A stretch of DNA of 64,000 nucleotides, taken from Stutzerimonas zhaodongensis. Lineage in GTDB: Bacteria; Pseudomonadota; Gammaproteobacteria; Pseudomonadales; Pseudomonadaceae. The notes beneath the pieces were generated by a model. That model had not been told where the DNA came from. It ran no database searches and saw only the letters and a program-made list of their open reading frames with translations. Positions 7,370 to 15,807 of the stretch are shown piece after piece. The stretch is from contig NZ_RFFM01000007.1 in the NCBI RefSeq assembly GCF_003696365.1, positions 1 to 64,000 on the forward strand. Reading direction: 5' to 3'. The number at the start of each line of letters is the position of its first letter. Position 1 is the first letter of the stretch. The position numbers and the translations under genes were made by a program.

Positions 7370-8476
7370 TCACTCGGGCAGCCGGTCCAGGCTTTTCGGC
7401 TCGTGCATCGGGCAGCCGTTGTGGCGTGCACGGAATTCCGAAGACATCTCATAAGCCGGCTTGCGCGAGCGCATGATGCCGCCGAGCGGACGGTGAGCGG
7501 CAAGTCCGTGCCAGGGGCTGAATGACATCTGGTCATCTACCACCTGGGCGCGCGGCTCGCTCCAGGCTATTTGCGGCTTCACGTCGATTCTCGCGACCGT
7601 GATGAAGGGGCTCAGTTCTTCCGGCCAGACCACTGAAGCATCTTCAACGGGCATTTTGTCGATGTCGGTGGCCAGCTGAACCCGCAGCTCCCAGCTTCCG
7701 CCATGGCTGGCGAAATGCGCGGAGATGGCTTCGCGCAGCCCATTGGGCTTGTCGCTCAGGTCGACGGCCTGGTCAGTCAATGCCTTGAGTTCGGGGGACA
7801 CAGGCACCAGCGATAGCTTGGCAAAGTAACGGCCGTAAAGTACCGGAACCACGCTGTAGTAGGTCTCGCCCAGCAGGTTGGTCATGGGGTGGCCGCCCAT
7901 GCCCTTCAGTGTGGGACTCTCGCCGCCAACTTTCTCGAGCAGGCTTTCCGCTCCACGCAAAGCCGCGGAGAGTGCCTGTTTTGCGCGAGGTGCTTTATCG
8001 GTCGTCTTGGCAAGCAGCTTCACGGACTTGAGAAAGGCTTTGGGGGTTGGCGCCAGAAACGCTGGCGCGTTGACCATGACGAAGTCCTGGGTGACCTGCC
8101 CTTCGCTGTTCAGCAGCCGTTCACCCTCGACCCCGATCAGCTTGATCGCCAGCCCGCGCGGGGTGGATACCTTGTCATCGAGGATGTCGCCGGGATTGGT
8201 CGAAAAGCGCATCACGACCGGCATGCGTCCTGGCTTGGCGAACGCGCCCTGCGCCAGCTCTGGCGCCAGGCCTTCCAACACTTGGATCTCGCCCTGCAGC
8301 AGGCCGTGGCTTTTGGCATGCACGCTGCGGATGGCGTGGCCGCCGTCGGCATAGGTTGTCTCGGTGATCTCGCGCATGGCCTGGATAAGGCCGGAGATTG
8401 ACTCGGCCTCGTCGTCAGGCACTTGTTCGAATGCTGGGTCAAAGGGAAGAGGCGTATTGGTCAGGCTGTCGGTCAT
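7370..8476 (-). CDS. Catalase-like heme protein (y4iL-like subgroup)
   Basis: 368 aa, shorter than classical catalases. It keeps the distal His (RSVHAKSHG, His53), the distal Asn region (DFVMVNAPAF) and a proximal heme-ligand arrangement R-x-x-x-Y in RKPAY (Arg338, Tyr342) within RPLGGIMRSRK. This pattern fits the catalase-related subgroup often found as single genes in proteobacteria. It lacks the C-terminal domain of large catalases and has no signal peptide, so it is cytoplasmic. Probable roles are peroxide or organic hydroperoxide handling; true catalase activity is not assured. TGGAG lies nine bases before the ATG. Confidence 0.85.
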   Translation of the reverse strand: MTDSLTNTPLPFDPAFEQVPDDEAESISGLIQAMREITETTYADGGHAIRSVHAKSHGLLQGEIQVLEGLAPELAQGAFAKPGRMPVVMRFSTNPGDILDDKVSTPRGLAIKLIGVEGERLLNSEGQVTQDFVMVNAPAFLAPTPKAFLKSVKLLAKTTDKAPRAKQALSAALRGAESLLEKVGGESPTLKGMGGHPMTNLLGETYYSVVPVLYGRYFAKLSLVPVSPELKALTDQAVDLSDKPNGLREAISAHFASHGGSWELRVQLATDIDKMPVEDASVVWPEELSPFITVARIDVKPQIAWSEPRAQVVDDQMSFSPWHGLAAHRPLGGIMRSRKPAYEMSSEFRARHNGCPMHEPKSLDRLPE

Positions 8477-8932
8477 AGGCTCAGCTCCAGGAGTGATGCG
8501 GCATGTATATGGCTACTGCCGCTATCCAGTAAATCGACTGTGGCGCCTCGTGATCGTTTCCCTTCCAAAGCCCGGCTTATCGCTTCTCATCACCACTTGG
8601 CGGCGCCTGCTCTGTGGGCGACAGAGGAGGGGGCAAGTACGTTGTTTTCTTTTTCGTCATGTTGTACGACCTGTAAAGCAAATGTCATCTTACTACTCGT
8701 CGGTATTTTTCGCGGTTCCGCTTTGCGAGCTCTGCGTGTTGCTCAGATAGTTATCCTTTTAAAACAATGGTTTAAGCGCGTTCTATGCCATTTAATGAGC
8801 TGAATGTTCTTACATCATGTCATCGTACCTTTAGTTGACAGTTCCATGACTTTGGAAAATACTCGAAGGTAGTACGACGACATACAGAGTCTCAGCTCTG
8901 ATAACAAAAACGCTCAGGACAGTCTCGCTGCT
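8477..8932. other. AT-richer regulatory region upstream of the sugar-acid module
   Basis: 456 bp, clearly lower in GC than the flanking genes, between the divergent catalase-like gene and the enolase-superfamily gene. It holds a FadR-type operator candidate at 8870-8880, a near match (TTGTACGACCT) at 8662-8672, and the 10-mer ATAGTTATCC at 8747-8756 that recurs before the porin gene. No open frame here looks like a gene. Confidence 0.5.
8870..8880 (+). promoter_or_regulatory. Candidate FadR-type GntR operator
   Basis: TAGTACGACGA fits the T-N-G-T-N3-A-C-N-A pattern known for FadR-subfamily GntR regulators. It lies 53 bp before the first gene of the module that ends with such a regulator (14934-15716). 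Assignment to that regulator is inference. Confidence 0.4.
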
Positions 8933-10087
8933 ATGAAAATCACCCGTGTCAGTGTCGAAGTGTTTACCTATCCCACTCGCCGTGCCGTAGATAGCGCGGG
9001 TCATTCCCACCCCGGCGAGGAATCGCAGGCCAGCATGGCATTGCTGCGCGTCGTCACCGAAGACGGCTGTGAGGGCTACGCTTTTGGCGCACCGGAACTG
9101 CTGCGGGCGCACCTGATTCACAACTTCGTGCGCAAGGTATTGATCGGGCAGAACGCGCTGGACCGGGAGCGTATCTGGCAAGACCTGGCGCATTGGCAGC
9201 GGGGCAGTGCAGGGCAGTTGACTGACCGCACCCTGGCACTGGTCGAGCAGGCGCTGTGGGACTGGGCGGGGCGGCGTTTTGAAGTCCCGGTCTACAAGTT
9301 GTTGGGCGGTTATCGGGACAAGGTTCGTGCATACGGCTCGACCATGTGCGGGGACGACACGCCAGGCGGTCTTTCCACTCCGGACGAATATGGCGTGTTC
9401 GCCGAAAAGCTGGTCAAGCGCGGCTATAAGGGCATCAAGCTGCATACCTGGATGCCGCCGATCTCGTTCGCTCCAGATCCGAAGATGGACGTCCGTGCCT
9501 GCGCCGCAGTACGCGAAGCAGTTGGTCCGGATATCGCGCTGATGCTGGACGGTTACCACTGGTACAACCGCACGGACGCACTCTACATCGGGCGTGAGAT
9601 CGAGAAGCTCGATTTCGCCTGGTTCGAAGAGCCGATGATGGAAGAGTCAGCCGAATCCTATGCCTGGCTGGCGGCCAACCTGACCATCCCGGTGCTCGGC
9701 CCGGAAAGCCTGGGTGGCAAATATCACAGCCGCGCCGGCTGGGTCAGCGGCCAGTCCTGCGACATCCTGCGCGCTGGCGTCGCCGGAGTCGGCGGCATCG
9801 GACCGGTGATGAAGGTTGCACACCTGGCCGAGTCCTTCGGCCTCGACTGCGAGGTTCACGGTAACGGCGCGCCCAACCTGGCGGTCGTGGGGGCGATCAA
9901 GAACTGCAGCTGGTACGAGCGCGGTCTGCTTCACCCCTTCCTCGAGTACGACGACGTACCTGCTTACCTCAACAGCATCGTCGATCCGATGGATCGAGAT
10001 GGCTTCGTGCATCTGCCACAGCGGCCAGGGCTGGGCGAGGACATAAATTTCGCCTACATCGAGGCCAACACCCTGAGCCGGCACTGA
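8933..10087 (+). CDS. Mandelate racemase/muconate lactonizing enzyme family protein (probable acid-sugar dehydratase)
   Basis: 384 aa enolase-superfamily enzyme, which abstracts the proton alpha to a carboxylate of a sugar acid. N-terminal capping domain to about 125, then the TIM barrel. Visible active-site residues: Lys169 and His171 (KLH), Asp206 (LMLDGYHW), Glu in FEEP (231-234), Glu258 (GPES) as metal ligands, and an Asp277/His309 dyad (SCDIL and EVHGNG) as in mandelate racemase. The KxH rather than KxK motif marks a subgroup whose substrate I cannot name. The neighbours (KdgM-like porin, two symporters, GntR regulator) suggest uronate-derived substrates. ATG at 8933 has only a distant AGGA, so translation may be weak or the start slightly different. 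Confidence 0.9.
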   Translation: MKITRVSVEVFTYPTRRAVDSAGHSHPGEESQASMALLRVVTEDGCEGYAFGAPELLRAHLIHNFVRKVLIGQNALDRERIWQDLAHWQRGSAGQLTDRTLALVEQALWDWAGRRFEVPVYKLLGGYRDKVRAYGSTMCGDDTPGGLSTPDEYGVFAEKLVKRGYKGIKLHTWMPPISFAPDPKMDVRACAAVREAVGPDIALMLDGYHWYNRTDALYIGREIEKLDFAWFEEPMMEESAESYAWLAANLTIPVLGPESLGGKYHSRAGWVSGQSCDILRAGVAGVGGIGPVMKVAHLAESFGLDCEVHGNGAPNLAVVGAIKNCSWYERGLLHPFLEYDDVPAYLNSIVDPMDRDGFVHLPQRPGLGEDINFAYIEANTLSRH

Positions 10088-10462
10088 TACCTGTAATCCA
10101 CGCATCAAGTCTGAATAAATACAACAAAGGACTGATCGATGAAGCGCTACCGCACTGTCTCACCGCGACCGGCATTGCCGGTCGACCATACCCGCCCGCA
10201 GCGGACCTTCGGTCACGCTGCGCACTCCGGTTCACCTTGTGGGCGCTCGCCGCCCGGATAGTGATGGTGAGCGCCTCCCTCGCCTGATCCTGTTGTTCCA
10301 CCTGGTTATTCAACGTGCTCTTACAACTGCTTGCTCCGCTAACGAGCGGGACGGTTTCGCTCGGCAATTAACGTCCGGTGCGGCAGTTGTAAAAGAGTGC
10401 GAATAGTTATCCGGGTGGCCATTTGTCTGTGCCTACCAATTTCAACCAATAAGAATAAAACC
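10088..10462. other. Gap inside the module with a short relic frame and structured DNA
   Basis: 375 bp between the enzyme and the porin. It begins with AAAGGA and an ATG at 10140 opening a 40-codon frame (MKRYRTVSPRPALPVD... to a TAG near 10260) with a proper ribosome binding site but no recognisable product; it could be the stub of a deleted gene. A long imperfect inverted repeat follows at 10321-10392. The 10-mer ATAGTTATCC at 10403-10412 is shared with 8747-8756. The region reads like a deletion or insertion scar. Confidence 0.5.
10321..10392. repeat. 72-bp imperfect inverted repeat, attC-like or leader RNA structure
   Basis: Outer arms TTACAACTGC (10321-10330) and GCAGTTGTAA (10383-10392) are perfectly complementary; inward, GC-t-CCG faces CGG-t-GC with small bulges. 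Between them are alternative stems: CCGCT/AGCGG (10336-10349), CGAGCG/CGCTCG (10343-10363) and GGACG/CGTCC (10349-10376), which cannot all form together. AAC and GTT fall where attC R boxes have them, but the outer bases do not fit RYYY/RRRY. It may instead act as an RNA structure before the porin gene. Confidence 0.45.
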
Positions 10463-11197
10463 ATGAAAAAGACAATCATCACATTCGCGGCTGCAGCCCC
10501 GCTGGTTCTTCTTTCCTTTGCCCAATCGGCTTTTGCCAATGACGGCTACGTCAATTACCGCCATCAATATCTGGATGACGCCAAGTTGCATTCGGATCGT
10601 TTTCTGATCGGCACGCGTTTGAAGAACGGCCTCGGCTTCCATGGCGAGTTGAAGTACAAGACAGCCGGCAGCCGGGAGGGTGTGGCTTTTGATAACACCG
10701 TTGGCAGCGGCCATGAACTGGTCATCGACTACCGTCACGTTCTTTCGCCGCAGTGGGCGCTGACACCGTTCCTGAGGCTCGACAGCGTCGAGGAAGCCAT
10801 GACATATAGCGGCGGTTTGCGTGTGGATTACCGGCTCAACGAGCGGCTCAATCTGGCTGGGCGTTATCGCTACGAGGCCCGCAAGCTGGATCGCGACAAG
10901 GTGGATGAATCGATTCCTGACCGGGCACGGCAGGATCAGCACATCAACCGCTTCGACGGCTGGTTGACGTATATGCCAGGTGGCAATTGGACGTATGAAT
11001 ATAACTTCGTCTACATGAAGACCGATTACATACGCTTCGATAACAAGAAATACGACTACGAGAACAACGTTGCCTTCAAGTACAAGTGGAACAATAACTG
11101 GCATCCATTCTTTGAAGTCGGCGACGTCAAAGTCAATTCATTCGAAGATGATCGGCAACTGCGCTTGCGCGTGGGCGTGCATTACAAGTTCGACTAG
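10463..11197 (+). CDS. Oligogalacturonate-specific porin family protein (KdgM-like)
   Basis: 244 aa outer-membrane beta-barrel for acidic oligosaccharides. The start ATG at 10463 gives a typical signal peptide (MKKTIITFAAAAPLVLLSFA...AFA). The mature part is built of alternating polar/aromatic strands and ends in VGVHYKFD with a C-terminal aromatic suited to BAM-dependent insertion. Several Arg/Lys-rich strands (YRYEARKLDRDK) would line a pore for anionic sugars. Family members transport oligogalacturonates, and relatives in marine bacteria transport oligoalginate. Next gene, a sodium symporter, begins 96 bp downstream. An upstream frame from 10397 is open but would spoil the signal peptide. 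Confidence 0.88.
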   Translation: MKKTIITFAAAAPLVLLSFAQSAFANDGYVNYRHQYLDDAKLHSDRFLIGTRLKNGLGFHGELKYKTAGSREGVAFDNTVGSGHELVIDYRHVLSPQWALTPFLRLDSVEEAMTYSGGLRVDYRLNERLNLAGRYRYEARKLDRDKVDESIPDRARQDQHINRFDGWLTYMPGGNWTYEYNFVYMKTDYIRFDNKKYDYENNVAFKYKWNNNWHPFFEVGDVKVNSFEDDRQLRLRVGVHYKFD

Positions 11198-11293
11198 CCA
11201 ACTACAGGCGTGCACGGCGAGTTATTGCCGGGCCGGTCAGCCTGTGGCGACGGCCCGGTACGACGTTGATGCCCACCGATACGAGAGAGCGCA

Positions 11294-13081
11294 ATGAACA
11301 TAGATATTATGGTGGTGGCGGGTTATTTCCTGCTGATGGTGTTCATCAGTGTCGCCTTCCGCAAGATGGCCAGTAAGTCGGCCAGCGATTATTTCCGCGG
11401 CGGCGGCCGCATGTTGTGGTGGATGGTCGGGGCGACGGCCTTCATGACGCAGTTCTCCGCGTGGACGTTCACCGGCGCGGCGGGCAAGGCCTTTTCCGAT
11501 GGATTTGCTGTCACCTTCGTGTTCCTCGGCAACATCTTCGCCTACATGTTCTCCTACTGGTGGTTCAGCCACCGCTTCAGGCAGATGCGCGTCGACACGC
11601 CAACCGAAGGGGTGCGCCGCCGGTTCGGCAACGGTAACGAGCAGTTCTTCACCTGGGCCATCATTCCACTGAGCGTGCTAAACGGCGGTGTCTGGCTCAA
11701 CGGTCTGGCGATCTTCGTCGGTGCCGTGTTCGGCTACGACATGGCGACCACAATCTGGATCACCGGCATCTCGGTGCTGCTGGTTTCGCTACTCAGTGGC
11801 GCTTGGGGCGTGGTGGCCAGCGACTTCGTGCAGACGCTGGTGGTGGCGGTGATCTCGGTAGCCTGTGCGGTTGTGGCGCTGGTAGCGGTGGGCGGGCCCG
11901 GTGAGATCGTCACCAAATTCCCGTCCGACTTCTTCATGGGGCCGGACATGAACTACGGCCTTTTGCTGGTGGGTTCGTTCATCTTCTTTCTGGTAAAGCA
12001 GCTGCAAAGCATCAACAACATGCAGGACTCTTACCGGTTCCTGAATGCGAAGGACTCGGCCAACGCGCGCAAGGCCGCACTGTTCGCCCTGGTATTGATG
12101 GTCTGCGGCACCCTGATCTGGTTCATCCCGCCGTGGGCGACGGCGGTGCTCTATCCGGATGCGCTCAGCGCCCATTCCGAACTCGGCAACAAGGCCAGCG
12201 ATGCGGTGTATCTGGTGTTCGCGGAACGATTGATGCCAGTCGGCACCATTGGTTTGCTGGTGGCCGGTTTGTTCGCCGCGACCATGTCATCGATGGATTC
12301 GGCGTTGTGCCGCAACGCGGGGATCTTCGTGCGTAGCTTCTGGGCGCCGGTGGTGGCCCGCAACAAACCGCTTAGCGAGAAAAAGTTGCTGCGTGTCAGC
12401 CAGGCGGCAACCGTCGTCAATGGAATCCTGGTGATTTTGATTGCTCAGCTCTTTGCCCAGCTGAAAGGGCTGAGCCTGTTCGAATTGATGATGCGCGTGG
12501 CGACGCTGCTGCAATCGCCAATTCTGGTGCCATTGTTCTTCGGTATGTTCATCCGCCGTACGCCCAAGTGGGCTGCCTGGGCCACGGTATGTTTCGGCAT
12601 GCTGGTGTCCTGGCTGGTGATGACTGTATTCACCGCCCAATGGTTTGCCAGTCTGGCCGGGGTCAGTTTGACGGCGCGCGAGCTGTCAGAGCTGACCACT
12701 ACCATCACCGTGGCGGCGCACCTGATCTTCACCGGCGGCTTCTTCTGCCTGACGAGTCTGTTCTACCGGGAGGATGCCAGCACCCGCGATGAGCAGGAGC
12801 GCACGGCCAAGTTCTTCCACGACGTGGAAACACCGGTGATCGCCAAGGACGATCAGGACATCTACGACCGCCTGCAGCGCAACAAACTCGGTCAGATCAC
12901 TCTGATGATGGGTGCCGGCCTGATGTTGATGGTGCTGCTGCCCAACCCGTTGTGGGGGCGGCTGATGTTTGCGGCCTGCGCCTTGTCGATATTGCTGGTT
13001 GGCTACCTGCTCAAACGAAGCGCCAACGTCGAGGACGTGATCGGGAACATCCCGACACCCCTGGCCGAGCGGCCTTCCTGA
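11294..13081 (+). CDS. Sodium:solute symporter family transporter (first copy)
   Basis: 595 aa inner-membrane SSS-family carrier with about 13-14 hydrophobic segments. The N-terminus carries a conserved block (GATAFMTQFSAWTFTGAAGKA near 43-63) corresponding to TM2 of the Na+ site, followed by WLNGLA and the LLVAGLFAATMSSMDSALCRNAGIF segment of TM8/9. Clearly paralogous to the next gene. Its position after a KdgM-like porin matches the oligouronide uptake arrangement seen in alginate degraders, so an acidic sugar is the probable substrate; this is inference. A good intrinsic terminator follows the stop. Confidence 0.9.
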   Translation: MNIDIMVVAGYFLLMVFISVAFRKMASKSASDYFRGGGRMLWWMVGATAFMTQFSAWTFTGAAGKAFSDGFAVTFVFLGNIFAYMFSYWWFSHRFRQMRVDTPTEGVRRRFGNGNEQFFTWAIIPLSVLNGGVWLNGLAIFVGAVFGYDMATTIWITGISVLLVSLLSGAWGVVASDFVQTLVVAVISVACAVVALVAVGGPGEIVTKFPSDFFMGPDMNYGLLLVGSFIFFLVKQLQSINNMQDSYRFLNAKDSANARKAALFALVLMVCGTLIWFIPPWATAVLYPDALSAHSELGNKASDAVYLVFAERLMPVGTIGLLVAGLFAATMSSMDSALCRNAGIFVRSFWAPVVARNKPLSEKKLLRVSQAATVVNGILVILIAQLFAQLKGLSLFELMMRVATLLQSPILVPLFFGMFIRRTPKWAAWATVCFGMLVSWLVMTVFTAQWFASLAGVSLTARELSELTTTITVAAHLIFTGGFFCLTSLFYREDASTRDEQERTAKFFHDVETPVIAKDDQDIYDRLQRNKLGQITLMMGAGLMLMVLLPNPLWGRLMFAACALSILLVGYLLKRSANVEDVIGNIPTPLAERPS

Positions 13082-13093
13082 AGCTTTGCGTTG

Positions 13094-13131
13094 ACCAGCA
13101 TCGGCCTCGTTTGCCGGTGCTGGTTTTTTTA
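13094..13131 (+). terminator. Intrinsic terminator between the two symporters
   Basis: Stem ACCAGCATCGGC / GCCGGTGCTGGT (12 positions, one mismatched or wobble pair) with a seven-base loop, directly followed by seven T. Strong rho-independent terminator 12 bp after the first symporter gene, so the second symporter depends on readthrough or its own promoter. Confidence 0.85.
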
Positions 13132-13163
13132 TTCTCGAGGGTGGACGTGAAGAAGGCGCGACG

Positions 13164-14921
13164 ATGACCTCTCTCGACCTTGCCGTGCTGGCGGTATACG
13201 TGCTGTTCATCATCGGTGCGGCCTGGTGCTTTCGGCGGATGGCCAGCGACAGCAGCCAGTACATCAACGGTGGTGGCTCCATGCAGTGGTGGATGGCGGG
13301 CGCCACCGCTTTCATGACCCAGTTCAGCGCCTGGACCTTTACCGGTGCGGCCGGCAAGGCCTACACGGATGGCTTTGCGGTGCTCATGCTGTTCTGGGGC
13401 AATGCGCTGGGTTTCTTCATCGCCAGCCGCTTTTTCGCTGCGCGCTACCGCAAGTTGCGCGTCGAGACCTCGATGCAGGTGATCGCGTTGCGCTTCGGGC
13501 GGCCGACCGAACGTCTGTTCACCTGGCTGCAACTGCCGCTCTCAACGCTGAGCGCGGCAGTCTGGCTGAACGGGCTGGCCTACATCATCTCTGCCATGAC
13601 TGGCCTGGACATGCTGCCCGTGCTGCTCGCCACCGGCGTCGTCATCACGTTCATTGCCAGCAGCGGCGGGGCCTGGACGGTAAGCGCGACGAACGTCATC
13701 CAGCTGGTGCTGATCCTGGCCATCACGTTGGTGACCGGTGGCTATGCGCTGTACATCGGCGGCGGGCCGTCGGGAATCGTGGATCAATTTCCGGTGGATT
13801 TCTGGCTTGGTCGCGAAATGAACCTGCCCGGCATTCTGGCGTTATGGATGGCGGTCATCCTGATGCAGCAGACGGTCTCGACCAACAATGCGATCACCTG
13901 CTACCGCTTCCTGGTCACTCGCAACGAGCGCGAGGCGCAGAAGGCCGCGTTGCTCGCCGGAGTGTTGTTCGTCATCGGGCCGGTGATGTGGTTCATTCCG
14001 CCCTGGGTGGCTGCGGCCAAGGGCGTGGATCTGGCGGCGTACTACCCGCAGCTGGGCGATGGCGCCACCAATGCCGCCTACCTGTTCTTCGTCGAGCAGA
14101 TGATGCCCGCCGGCACCCTGGGGCTGACCATGGCAGCGATGCTGGCGGCAACCATTGCGCCGATGAGCGCCGCGCTCAATCGCAACGCCGGGATCTTCAT
14201 CCGCAACGTCTACCAGCGCAGGCGGCATAGCGAGCATCAGTTGATGAGGGTGGGGCGGCTGTTCACGCTGTTCAACGGGCTGATTGCGACGCTGGTGGCC
14301 TGGTGGATGTCCCAGCAGACCGAGCTGAATTTCTTCGATCTGGTGCTGATGATCAGCTCGATGCTGCTTCTGCCAATGTCCATCCCGGCGCTGCTGGCCG
14401 TGGTGGTGCGGCGCACGCCGGACTGGGCGGGCTGGGGTACGGTTGCGGTAGGTGGGCTGGTGTCGGCGGTAATGTATCTGGGGTTCGATCCCAGCCATCT
14501 GCCAACCTGGCTCGGCGGCGGTTCGCTCAGCGTGCGCGAAGCGGGGGATCTCAAGTTCGCGGCGACGGTGCTTGCACATCTGCTGGTCACTGGCGGTTTT
14601 TTCTTCGCGACGGGTTTGCTCTACCGTCCGCTGGGCGATCCGCGCCGCCGTCGGCAGCTGCGCATGATGTTCACCAACATGTATCGCGCATTGCAGCCGG
14701 TGGAGACGGCAGGGGTCGACCCGCTACAGGCGCGGCAATTGGGCGCCTTGTTGATCACCCTCGGCGCTCTGTTGCTTCCGCTGGTATGGCTGGCTGACGG
14801 CCCGCAGGGGCTGTGGCTGCATGCTGCCATAGCGCTGACGGTTGCAGGGGTGGGGCAGATGCTGCGTGTATTGGCCGGAGCGCATCCAACGGTTGAAGAC
14901 GAGCCCCCACCGGGCCGGTAG
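13164..14921 (+). CDS. Sodium:solute symporter family transporter (second copy)
   Basis: 585 aa paralogue of the preceding gene, sharing the GATAFMTQFSAWTFTGAAGKAYTDGFAV block, WLNGLAYI and the AAMLAATIAPMSAALNRNAGIFIRN segment. Multiple membrane spans, normal length, cytoplasmic C-terminal extension. The start at 13164 has GAAGGCGCG upstream, a weak binding site. Divergence between copies (for example MSSMDSALC against APMSAALN at the TM8 position) suggests different substrates or affinities. The GntR regulator gene lies convergently 12 bp downstream. Confidence 0.9.
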   Translation: MTSLDLAVLAVYVLFIIGAAWCFRRMASDSSQYINGGGSMQWWMAGATAFMTQFSAWTFTGAAGKAYTDGFAVLMLFWGNALGFFIASRFFAARYRKLRVETSMQVIALRFGRPTERLFTWLQLPLSTLSAAVWLNGLAYIISAMTGLDMLPVLLATGVVITFIASSGGAWTVSATNVIQLVLILAITLVTGGYALYIGGGPSGIVDQFPVDFWLGREMNLPGILALWMAVILMQQTVSTNNAITCYRFLVTRNEREAQKAALLAGVLFVIGPVMWFIPPWVAAAKGVDLAAYYPQLGDGATNAAYLFFVEQMMPAGTLGLTMAAMLAATIAPMSAALNRNAGIFIRNVYQRRRHSEHQLMRVGRLFTLFNGLIATLVAWWMSQQTELNFFDLVLMISSMLLLPMSIPALLAVVVRRTPDWAGWGTVAVGGLVSAVMYLGFDPSHLPTWLGGGSLSVREAGDLKFAATVLAHLLVTGGFFFATGLLYRPLGDPRRRRQLRMMFTNMYRALQPVETAGVDPLQARQLGALLITLGALLLPLVWLADGPQGLWLHAAIALTVAGVGQMLRVLAGAHPTVEDEPPPGR

Positions 14922-14933
14922 GCGTTGGCCGAA

Positions 14934-15716
14934 TCAGGCTTCTGGCGGGCTCTGCAACGTCGTGGTTTTCGCCATTCGTGTCCGGCGCAGCCGCTCGCGG
15001 CTGTTGTTCAGGTGCAGGAACATGGCCGCGCGTGCCGAATCGGGGCTTTGCATGGCGATACCGGCGAAGATGCTGTCGTGCTCGTGATGAACCATTTCCA
15101 GGTACGCGAGCCGTTCCTCGTTGGAGGCATAGGCCGAGTTCATCTGGGTCCGGGGGATCATCTTGGTTCCCAGGTGCTTCATGATGTCGAACATGTACTG
15201 ATTGCCTGAGGCCCTGGCGATGCGCAGGTGGAACTGGAAGTCCGCCTGGATCGCGATACCTGGCTTCTTCGAATCTGGCTCTTTCATGGCAAGCAGCGCC
15301 TGACGGATGTCAGCCAGGTCAGCGTTGCTGCGATTGCTGGCCGCCAGACCGGCCGCGTCGACTTCCAGGCTGATGCGCAGCTCCAGAAGATGCAGCACGT
15401 CTTCAAGGGTGGTGATGCTCTCCGGGCCCAGGCGCAATTCCTGAGGTGGCGGCATATCGATGACAAAGGTGCCGACGCTGCGGCGCGTTTCCACCAGGCC
15501 GGCAGCCTGCAGGCGCAGGAGGGCTTCCCGTACTACGCTGCGGCTAAAGCCTTCCTGGCTGGCGATGTCGACCTCGGTCGGCAGCTTCTCACCACGTTTC
15601 AGCACGCCCTCGCGGATGTACTGGGCGAGTCGTTGCACCAGAATGTCCGCTCGGCGCTTTGGCGGCTGTGCTTGCCCTTGAATCATGTCCGGCTCATCTG
15701 TTGATGGTTCGCTCAA
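14934..15716 (-). CDS. GntR-family regulator, FadR subfamily
   Basis: 260 aa DNA-binding repressor. Winged helix-turn-helix at about 22-90 (LPTEVDIASQEGFSRSVVREALLRLQAAGLVETRRSVGTFV), then an all-helical FCD ligand domain with the metal-binding Asp/His pattern (QADFQFHLRIA, HHEHDSIFAGI, and a late His in FLHLNNS). FCD regulators usually sense short carboxylates such as sugar-acid breakdown products. It converges on the second symporter and most probably controls the module at 8933-14921. Acidic N-terminal leader of about 15 residues before the HTH; a later start at the internal Met11 is possible. Confidence 0.9.
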   Translation of the reverse strand: MSEPSTDEPDMIQGQAQPPKRRADILVQRLAQYIREGVLKRGEKLPTEVDIASQEGFSRSVVREALLRLQAAGLVETRRSVGTFVIDMPPPQELRLGPESITTLEDVLHLLELRISLEVDAAGLAASNRSNADLADIRQALLAMKEPDSKKPGIAIQADFQFHLRIARASGNQYMFDIMKHLGTKMIPRTQMNSAYASNEERLAYLEMVHHEHDSIFAGIAMQSPDSARAAMFLHLNNSRERLRRTRMAKTTTLQSPPEA

Positions 15717-15807
15717 TCGTCCCCACCGCCGCAGGATACACAGTTCACCGGCGTTGCCGCCTGGGTTGCTGGCTCCGCGGCGCAGTGCATTCAGGCATGG
15801 TCTTGCG

